Part shown: in pieces, positions 6,696 through 12,385 of the stretch | Numbering within the stretch: the stretch's first letter is position 1 | Layout: each line of letters begins with the position of its first letter | DNA from: an uncultured Chitinophagaceae bacterium | GTDB taxonomy: Bacteria > Bacteroidota > Bacteroidia > Chitinophagales > Chitinophagaceae | Direction: 5' to 3' | Assembly (NCBI GenBank): GCA_937897585.1 | Contig: CALCNY010000259.1 | Span: 1-12,385 of the forward strand | Length of the DNA: 12,385 bases | Translations under genes and position numbers: made by a program | Notes under the pieces: generated by a model | Seen by the model: the letters and a program-made list of their open reading frames with translations, nothing else | Told to the model about the DNA's origin: nothing | The model's database searches: none

Positions 6696-8630
6696 TTAGT
6701 CTTTTAGGCAACGAACGGCACACCCCCAATTTTTATCATAATAATAAGTAAGTACCTCTTCATAGCGCTCCCATAATGTAATCACATCTGCAAATTCGGT
6801 CGAACTCCACCAATAACCTGCAACAGCTCTACCACTATAATCAATGCCATTTGAATATTTAATCCCAGTTGGTAAGGCTGTAAATCCACTTTCATTAGAA
6901 GCTCCAGCATTAGGAAAAAGCCAATTATTTAAACCAGTTTCCTTCATCTTACCACCTGCAACTGAATATCCCCCTAAATAAGAAATAAATATTTCCCATT
7001 CAGAATAAGACGGAATATGCCAACCTTCAGGAGCAAGTCCACGAGGGTCATTAACTGCATACCAATTATATAATCGACCGTAAGTTCCCTGATTACCTGT
7101 AGAATCTCCTCCATACCAACACCATGCTCCTGTTGTAAGATTTCTCCATTCAAGCGAATCTGTTACTTCTGGAATTATATCTCCATTTCTATATCTTACA
7201 ACATCCAAATCTTTTTCCATCCAAATATAATTTGAGCCTGCAATAGGATTTCCACAAGCAATTAAATTTTGAACTATAATATCTCCATTATTTATTGACA
7301 AAATGACTTCGTTACCTTGTTCTGCACCATTCAAATTTTGAGCAAATAATGAAACATTACTTGGACTTGAACATAAATGAAAAGTGTAGCTGTAATTACC
7401 ATTATTTACTCGTTGAATTTCATATAAACCTCCCTTTAAAATAAATACCCTCCCATTAGTTACCAAAGCATTATTACAATCTTTCACTTGCCCTGAAACA
7501 TGCACTACGTTTGAATTAATAGTTAACTGACCAAAATCTACATCTTGACCTAAAGTAGAAAAATTTGAGTTATAAATAACATCTCCACAATCTATAACTT
7601 CCATTCTCACCTGTGTATTCGCCTGCACACCACCAAATATCTCCCCATTTGCATCCGTAAATCCATGGTTAGTACCTCCTCCATAATAATTCTCTTCTAT
7701 CAATTTCACTTCCACATTCGAAGCCGGTGACCCATCCGAATAAACAAGTCGGCAATGATAAGGCACATGAGGATGAGGGTTATCACAATTCCATATTGAA
7801 AAATGTGCTACCTCTCCTACATACTGATTGCCTACTTTATTTGCAGCACCTTCTTCTTTCCATAATCCTGTTGTTTCATCAAAATACCATAATGGAATAG
7901 TAGCTGGTGCAGTTGCTGTTAATGAAGAAGGGATTGCCATATTCAATGTTGCTTTTTTACCATCAGCGATTTGTAACAATTCGCCTGATGCTCCTGTAAG
8001 TTCTACTTCCAACATACCATAAGAGTCTAACACATTCAAATCACCATTGGTTCTTAATCCTCTTAAATCACCTGGCATGATGCCTGCAATATCTGCAGCT
8101 GTAGGATCGATGTAATGCGCACTTACAGTAATCAAACCTGTATAACTAACACCCGTAGACGCATTTTTAACGCCATCCGCAGGCAAGCTAATTGTTGTTC
8201 CATTAGATAAACTTACATCTCCACCACTTGCAGCGTCGATTGTTCCTATTGATTCTTTACGCGTCAATTTTATTCTAAAGAAAGCAGATTTCCCTTCTTT
8301 AGCCATAAAGGTTTTGGTGAGTTTAAAATATTCGTTCTTACTTACACTAAATGTTGCAGCAGTTTCATTTACTTCTACATTTTTAATTTCAAAATAACCG
8401 AACTTATCGGTTGTCAAAAATGCTGATCCTACACGAACGATTGCACCTGACATAGCTTCGTCATTTTCATTCGTAACAAAACCTGAAATAGTGGTTGTTA
8501 CTTTTTTTACTAAGTCAGGATTGGAGTTGTCGGGGATGATGATTTGGATATCGTTTTTTCTGCAGGAGAAAATGAATACAGAAATGGTTAGAGCTAGCAA
8601 TAAGAGATTTCTTGTGATGAGTTTATTCAT
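6696..8630 (-). CDS. Outer-surface lipoprotein with carboxypeptidase-regulatory-like and Fib_succ_major-like domains
   Basis: The 644-residue protein starts at the ATG giving a lipoprotein signal peptide with lipobox IFSC, so Cys23 is the likely lipidated residue. Residues ~45-122 look like a carboxypeptidase regulatory-like (transthyretin-type) fold: ISGFVTNENDEAMSGAIVRV, then TTDKFGYFEIKNV. Residues ~130-283 (GGDVSLSNGTTISLPADGV through LWYFDETTGLWKEEG to HFSIWNCD) resemble the CILP/FAM171-type extracellular domain. Residues ~290-460 contain two further Ig/CNA-B-like segments. Residues ~467-643 match the Fibrobacter succinogenes major paralogous domain: YGRLYNWYAV, EGWHIPSYSEWE, GGKMKETGLNNW, SGFTALPTGIKY, YWWSST and the closing CAVRCLKD. 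The family is known as surface or ligand-binding proteins; the exact substrate is unknown. Hairpins flank the gene on both sides, so it is probably monocistronic. No broken frame is seen. Confidence 0.9.
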   Translation of the reverse strand: MNKLITRNLLLLALTISVFIFSCRKNDIQIIIPDNSNPDLVKKVTTTISGFVTNENDEAMSGAIVRVGSAFLTTDKFGYFEIKNVEVNETAATFSVSKNEYFKLTKTFMAKEGKSAFFRIKLTRKESIGTIDAASGGDVSLSNGTTISLPADGVKNASTGVSYTGLITVSAHYIDPTAADIAGIMPGDLRGLRTNGDLNVLDSYGMLEVELTGASGELLQIADGKKATLNMAIPSSLTATAPATIPLWYFDETTGLWKEEGAANKVGNQYVGEVAHFSIWNCDNPHPHVPYHCRLVYSDGSPASNVEVKLIEENYYGGGTNHGFTDANGEIFGGVQANTQVRMEVIDCGDVIYNSNFSTLGQDVDFGQLTINSNVVHVSGQVKDCNNALVTNGRVFILKGGLYEIQRVNNGNYSYTFHLCSSPSNVSLFAQNLNGAEQGNEVILSINNGDIIVQNLIACGNPIAGSNYIWMEKDLDVVRYRNGDIIPEVTDSLEWRNLTTGAWCWYGGDSTGNQGTYGRLYNWYAVNDPRGLAPEGWHIPSYSEWEIFISYLGGYSVAGGKMKETGLNNWLFPNAGASNESGFTALPTGIKYSNGIDYSGRAVAGYWWSSTEFADVITLWERYEEVLTYYYDKNWGCAVRCLKD

Positions 8631-8649
8631 TATTAAAAAATTTACGTGG

Positions 8650-8678
8650 CGAATATATTATATTAATACGGATTTCAA
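8650..8678 (-). promoter_or_regulatory. Candidate Bacteroidota promoter for the lipoprotein gene
   Basis: On the minus strand a TTG (8678-8676) is followed after 18 nt by TATATTCG (8657-8650). This is one mismatch from the -7 consensus TAnnTTTG, at roughly the expected spacing from a -33 TTTG. It lies between the upstream gene's hairpin and the ATG at 8630, giving a leader of about 12-15 nt. It is a consensus match only, in an AT-rich region where chance matches occur. Confidence 0.35.
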
Positions 8679-8706
8679 GTTGAATATTATCAACATATTA
8701 AACTAG

Positions 8707-8749
8707 AAAGCCTACCAGTTAAAGTAGATGACTTAAACTGATAGGCTTT
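8707..8749 (-). terminator. Hairpin terminator after the giant T9SS protein gene
   Basis: Arms 8707-8723 and 8733-8749 pair with a 9-nt loop. On the minus-strand RNA the stem is AAAGCCUAUCAGUU with its complement, one G-U wobble at 8715/8741 and one mismatch near the loop. It starts 13 nt past the stop codon at 8763. There is no long U-tract beyond CUUU, so termination may be weaker than at the 6638 hairpin. Confidence 0.75.
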
Positions 8750-8762
8750 GCTTTTAGAAAAA

Positions 8763-11700
8763 CTATTTAATAATTTCTAACTTCTTCGTTTCAATCAGCC
8801 CTCCTATGTAAATGCGCAAGTAATAAAAACCTGAGTTGTATCTGCTAACATTTATCATCGACTTCCATCCAGAAGAAAATATCAATTTACCTGTAACATC
8901 GAATAATTCTATTTTGTCGGGTTTGCTTCCTACAAAACTTAAATTGAAATAACTATTCGCCGGATTTGGCCAGATGGTGATATCCTTTGTTGTTTCAACT
9001 GGAACGTCTACAGCACCTTTGGTGTAAATTGGTGTTGAACAAGAAGTCGCTTTCACAGATTTGGAACTTGCAGATCCCGACCCACATGAATTCGAAGGTG
9101 TAACTTTTACCGTGCCTTGAGTTGTGCCTGGTTTTACTAACATTACAGTTGTGCCTTGTCCGGAAATTATTGACCAGCCAGTAGGTACAGCCCATGTATA
9201 AACAGTCGCACCTGATACAGCAACACAACTGTAATTTGCATTGATGTTAGTACAAGCAGTTGATGGTCCGGTAATTGTACCACAAGATCCGGTTGGTAAT
9301 AAGCTGACAGACAAACATTTATTAGCACTACTGCCACACGCATTAACTGCTTTAACACAAACGGATGATGATCCGCATGAACTATTCGTTCCTAGTATGG
9401 ACCCGTAATTGACAGTAATAGAGGTACTACCCTGACCTGAAACAATTGTTGCACCTGTGGGAACAGTCCATACATAAGACGTAGCCCCGGAAACGGCAGC
9501 AATAGTATATCTCACACCAATTGAACTACACAGTCCTGAAGATGACCCTGATATAGTTCCCGGAGTAAACGGTACTGCAGTGATGGCAATCGTAATTGAT
9601 TTGCAAGTTGTGTTGCCACATGTACCTCCTTCTGATCTGACATAATAAGTAGTATTACATGTAGGCGTCACTGTTGTTGAAGTGCCTGATCCTATTGAAG
9701 TGCCACTACCACAACCTCCCTTGTACCATTTCCATGTAGCACCTGCGCCTAAAGTACCTTGTACATTCAGCACCACAGACCTGCCGGAACAAACTGCATT
9801 TCCTGCCGCATTGGAAACAATAGCTGTTGGCCCGCATGTTGTAGCCGACTGAACAGTAACAGTTACTGAAGCACAAGTAGTGACATTGCAAGTTCCCTCA
9901 GATCTTACATAATATGTTTTAGTTGCTGTTGGCACTAAAGATATACTCGCACCTGTTCCTATCAATGTGCCCCCACATGATCCGCTATACCATTTCCATG
10001 TTGCACCTGTGCCAAGCGAACCTCCAGAAACACTCAAAGTAACTGTACTACCTGAAGTTATTGTTGATGAAGATGCCGTTATTGTAGATGGCGCAACGCT
10101 ATTGGCATTAACTGTAAGATTTAAGATTTGAGTATTACATCCGTTCACATAGGTATAGCTACCGCTTGATGTATAAGTTTGACTATTTACTGCCCAAACA
10201 TAATTACCACAAGCGGTTGCAGTTGAAGAAATAGTTGTTCTTGGGATAATTGTTAGATTCAAGATTTCTGAGTGGCAACCATTTGTAGATGTATAGCTTC
10301 CGGATTGTGTGTACACTTGACCATTAATAATCCAAATGTAACTATCGCAAGCAGATGCAATAGTCTTATTGGATGTACTTGGAGTAACGGTTAAGTTTAA
10401 AATCTCTGTATGACAACCAGAAATCGATGTGTAGTTTCCAGATTGAGTGTATACCTGACCATTGATTAACCAAGTGTAACTATCACATGCTGATATTGTA
10501 GTTGAATTATTAGTATTGGGTGTAATAGTTAAATTCAAAGTAGCGATACTATCACAACCAAAATTGTTTGTTCCAATCCAAGTGTAAATTCCGCTTTGTG
10601 TATAATTTTGACCATTCCAAGAATAGCTATTGCAGGAATTAACAGACTGAGTTGATGTAGTACTATTTCCTGTATAAACATTAGTAGTTATAACACTATC
10701 ACAACCCTTTGAGTTCGTAAGAACTGAGGTATATACACCAGCTGAATTCACGATACTACCTGATGGTAAAGTATAACTATTGCCATTGCATAACTTGACA
10801 CTATTAGTTGAAGAACTCGTCGAGTTAACTGTAACACTTACGATATTACTCATAATTGTATCTGCTAAATTAAATACCTTAACATAATAGTTACCATTAT
10901 TTGATTGATCAATTTGATTTAAAATTAGGTTTTGAGTATTTGCTCCTATTATCAATTGATTATTCTTATACCACTGATATCCAATTGAAGTACCTGAAGC
11001 CAAAACATTTAAAGAAATATTATTTCCTTGACATGAAATGATGGACTCTGGTTGTGATAAAATTTTGGGCAGTGCTGTTATATGAACAGTTTTATTTATG
11101 GTAGCACTACAACCAGTTAATGGATTTGTATATGAATAAGTAATTACAATATCTCCAGAACCTGCAGCAGAAGGAAAGAAATTGTCACCCACAATTCCTG
11201 GACCTGTAAAAGAACCACCTGCGGGAGAACCAATTAAAGAAACGTAACCAGGATAACCAATGTAACTTGAATCTAAATTAGTTGAGAGCACAGGCAAAGG
11301 ATTTATTACTACCTGCTTGGTTAAAGTATCCTTACAACCATTGTCACTAATTGCAGTTAAAGTAATATTATAAGTACCTGAGTTATTAAATAGATGAGTT
11401 TGTGAACTACCAAAGCTTCCATCTCCATAATTCCATGTATTAGTGATATTGCCTGCACCTCCTGCCATTTGTGTGAGATTATTTATAACGATAGCATTTC
11501 CAAAACAAACATTTGAAACATTAAAATTAGCATCCGGTGTAGGATTCAGTATAATTGATTTTGAAACTTGTGAAAAACAACCTTGATCAGAATATGCGCG
11601 CATAACAACTTGATATGTGGAGGCTAATTCATAATTGTGAATTGGATTTTGTCCAAACCCACTTGTCAAATCACCGAATTCCCATTCATAACGATCTATA

Positions 11701-12385
11701 AAACCAGAAGAAACATATGCTGTTCCGCTGAATGGAACACCTTTATTAGCGCACTGTGTAATGTAAGAGAAATCTACAATCGGAGAAGGTTTATTCACTC
11801 TTAGTGCATATAAAGTATCATTATTTGGATTATCATCAGCATTGTCAACTAACCAAATTTTAAAATAATAAGAACCCGCTACTGATAAATCTTGAGTTCT
11901 AGTAAATGTATAAACAAGATCATTACTGATGGAGCCAGGTATTGTATCATAATAAATTGGTCCATTATTAACTGAGTATGCAATTTTTATGTTTACAAAT
12001 GGGATGTCCCCGTATTGTCTTAAAAATACACTTACGGGCTCTGTGCTCGTATGACTACATTCATTAGTTGGACTCTCCAATCTTGTGACTCCAAAATCAA
12101 CCATAAATTCCTGTGCACCTACATCCGGCGCTTGTTGATTTCTGATTTCACCATCGATATCTAGAAGCACATTTCCGGCGGCAATTCCTGCACCATTCAA
12201 TTGCTTTTGGAAAGGCTGCAATGAAGTTGTTGATTCGTAAACAGGATCAACTTTTTTAGAATTGACATCTCCATTTATAATGCTTGACCAATTGGGCAAT
12301 GAAGAATAATTAACACCATTTAAATTCGCAAAGAATTGACCTGAAGTGTTATAACAATTATAATCCCAGTCTCTTATTGTAGGCA
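8763..12385 (-). CDS. Giant T9SS-secreted protein with beta-helix end, PKD/Ig-like domains and short repeats, 5' end outside window
   Basis: The frame is open to the upstream edge, so the TTG at 12299 is not a real start: 28 further codons are readable (PTIRDWDYNCYN...). Numbering from that TTG, residues 1-65 end in DIDGEIRNQQAPDVGAQEF, the usual close of Bacteroidota parallel beta-helix proteins. Residues 66-168 are a CARDB-like beta domain. Residues 172-252 and 255-333 are two PKD domains (YEWEFGD, NTWNYGDGS). Residues 334-407 are a SprB-like unit (GGSFTGPGIVGDNFFPSAAG). Residues 410-492 are an Ig-like domain (YQWYKNNQLI). Residues 493-733 hold five short Cys repeats. Residues 734-908 hold two ATWKWY units and 910-1085 two PKD-like VPTG...SGQG units. 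Residues 1105-1178 are a T9SS type A sorting domain (WPNPANSYFNLSF, ELFDVTGKLI, SGFYYLRI, KKLEIIK). The protein should cross the outer membrane by T9SS and be processed and anchored at the surface. Its ligand is unknown. Confidence 0.93.
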   Translation of the reverse strand, partial: PTIRDWDYNCYNTSGQFFANLNGVNYSSLPNWSSIINGDVNSKKVDPVYESTTSLQPFQKQLNGAGIAAGNVLLDIDGEIRNQQAPDVGAQEFMVDFGVTRLESPTNECSHTSTEPVSVFLRQYGDIPFVNIKIAYSVNNGPIYYDTIPGSISNDLVYTFTRTQDLSVAGSYYFKIWLVDNADDNPNNDTLYALRVNKPSPIVDFSYITQCANKGVPFSGTAYVSSGFIDRYEWEFGDLTSGFGQNPIHNYELASTYQVVMRAYSDQGCFSQVSKSIILNPTPDANFNVSNVCFGNAIVINNLTQMAGGAGNITNTWNYGDGSFGSSQTHLFNNSGTYNITLTAISDNGCKDTLTKQVVINPLPVLSTNLDSSYIGYPGYVSLIGSPAGGSFTGPGIVGDNFFPSAAGSGDIVITYSYTNPLTGCSATINKTVHITALPKILSQPESIISCQGNNISLNVLASGTSIGYQWYKNNQLIIGANTQNLILNQIDQSNNGNYYVKVFNLADTIMSNIVSVTVNSTSSSTNSVKLCNGNSYTLPSGSIVNSAGVYTSVLTNSKGCDSVITTNVYTGNSTTSTQSVNSCNSYSWNGQNYTQSGIYTWIGTNNFGCDSIATLNLTITPNTNNSTTISACDSYTWLINGQVYTQSGNYTSISGCHTEILNLTVTPSTSNKTIASACDSYIWIINGQVYTQSGSYTSTNGCHSEILNLTIIPRTTISSTATACGNYVWAVNSQTYTSSGSYTYVNGCNTQILNLTVNANSVAPSTITASSSTITSGSTVTLSVSGGSLGTGATWKWYSGSCGGTLIGTGASISLVPTATKTYYVRSEGTCNVTTCASVTVTVQSATTCGPTAIVSNAAGNAVCSGRSVVLNVQGTLGAGATWKWYKGGCGSGTSIGSGTSTTVTPTCNTTYYVRSEGGTCGNTTCKSITIAITAVPFTPGTISGSSSGLCSSIGVRYTIAAVSGATSYVWTVPTGATIVSGQGSTSITVNYGSILGTNSSCGSSSVCVKAVNACGSSANKCLSVSLLPTGSCGTITGPSTACTNINANYSCVAVSGATVYTWAVPTGWSIISGQGTTVMLVKPGTTQGTVKVTPSNSCGSGSASSKSVKATSCSTPIYTKGAVDVPVETTKDITIWPNPANSYFNLSFVGSKPDKIELFDVTGKLIFSSGWKSMINVSRYNSGFYYLRIYIGGLIETKKLEIIK
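9045..10100 (-). repeat. Two tandem domain duplications before the T9SS tail
   Basis: The first pair (10100-9840 and 9836-9576) shares the order GATWKWY, then TYYVRSEG(G)TC, then TTC(A/K)S. The second pair (9572-9297 and 9296-9045) shares SGAT-(S/V)-Y-(V/T)-W-(T/A)-VPTG followed by SGQG and is PKD-like. Each pair looks like a simple domain duplication within the gene. Boundaries are approximate. Confidence 0.8.
10101..10823 (-). repeat. Five short Cys-containing repeats related to the 147-bp array of the other giant gene
   Basis: The modules carry SYTLPSG, SYSWNGQNY, SYTWLINGQVY, SYIWIINGQVY and NYVWAVNSQTY cores, each ending in a GC(D/H/N)...LNLT-like strand (the first is degenerate). The Trp residues of the last four are at 561, 610, 656 and 702, a spacing of 49, 46 and 46 residues. 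The last three have GCH or GCN in place of GCD and form a shorter sub-type. Confidence 0.88.

Noticed and set aside
6499..6729. Minus-strand 76-codon frame across the gap between the lipoprotein and FGE-like genes
   Set aside because: It runs through the lipoprotein stop region and the perfect terminator stem, and its translation is low-complexity with no recognisable features.
5067..8630. A diversity-generating retroelement at this locus
   Set aside because: No reverse transcriptase, template repeat or near-identical second copy of either 3' end was found in the window; it remains only a question for flanking DNA.

Overview
The window looks like chromosomal DNA from a member of the Bacteroidota. 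It is AT-rich, its start codons lack Shine-Dalgarno sequences, one lipobox has a typical Bacteroidota form, and one protein ends in a type IX secretion (T9SS) type A sorting domain. The domain families also fit this phylum: PKD and Ig-like arrays, a parallel beta-helix cap, an FGE-like protein and a Fibrobacter-type paralogous domain. The finer lineage cannot be fixed from this sequence. I saw no tRNA, rRNA, CRISPR array, transposase, phage gene or reverse transcriptase.

All four genes lie on the minus strand, so transcription runs from high to low coordinates. From upstream to downstream they are as follows. (1) 12385-8763 is the 3' part of a giant secreted protein: beta-helix end, PKD and Ig-like domains, five short Cys-containing repeats and a T9SS tail. 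A hairpin follows it. (2) 8630-6696 is a 644-residue outer-surface lipoprotein with a C-terminal Fib_succ_major-like domain. A perfect 17-bp stem terminator follows it. (3) 6431-5067 is a 454-residue exported protein with an FGE-sulfatase-like domain that seems to lack the catalytic cysteine motif. (4) 5044-1 begins only 22 nt further on. It is a giant exported protein of at least 1681 residues whose 3' end lies outside the window.

Gene 4 has the most striking architecture. Its N-terminal third is an exact 210-residue (630-bp) super-repeat: two types of PNGGE Ig-like module alternate at 93 and 117 residues, with a YKGGSxDGY linker in each longer interval. Six varied Ig-like domains follow. 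After them comes a 147-bp (49-residue) tandem array that is still running at the window edge. A diverged version of the 49-residue module occurs in gene 1, so the two giant proteins share building blocks.

Taken together, this is a surface-protein locus. Genes 3 and 4 are probably co-transcribed, while gene 2 appears to be a separate unit bounded by two terminators. The likely role is adhesion, ligand binding or cell-surface structure. That role is inferred from domain types only, and no substrate or partner is visible.
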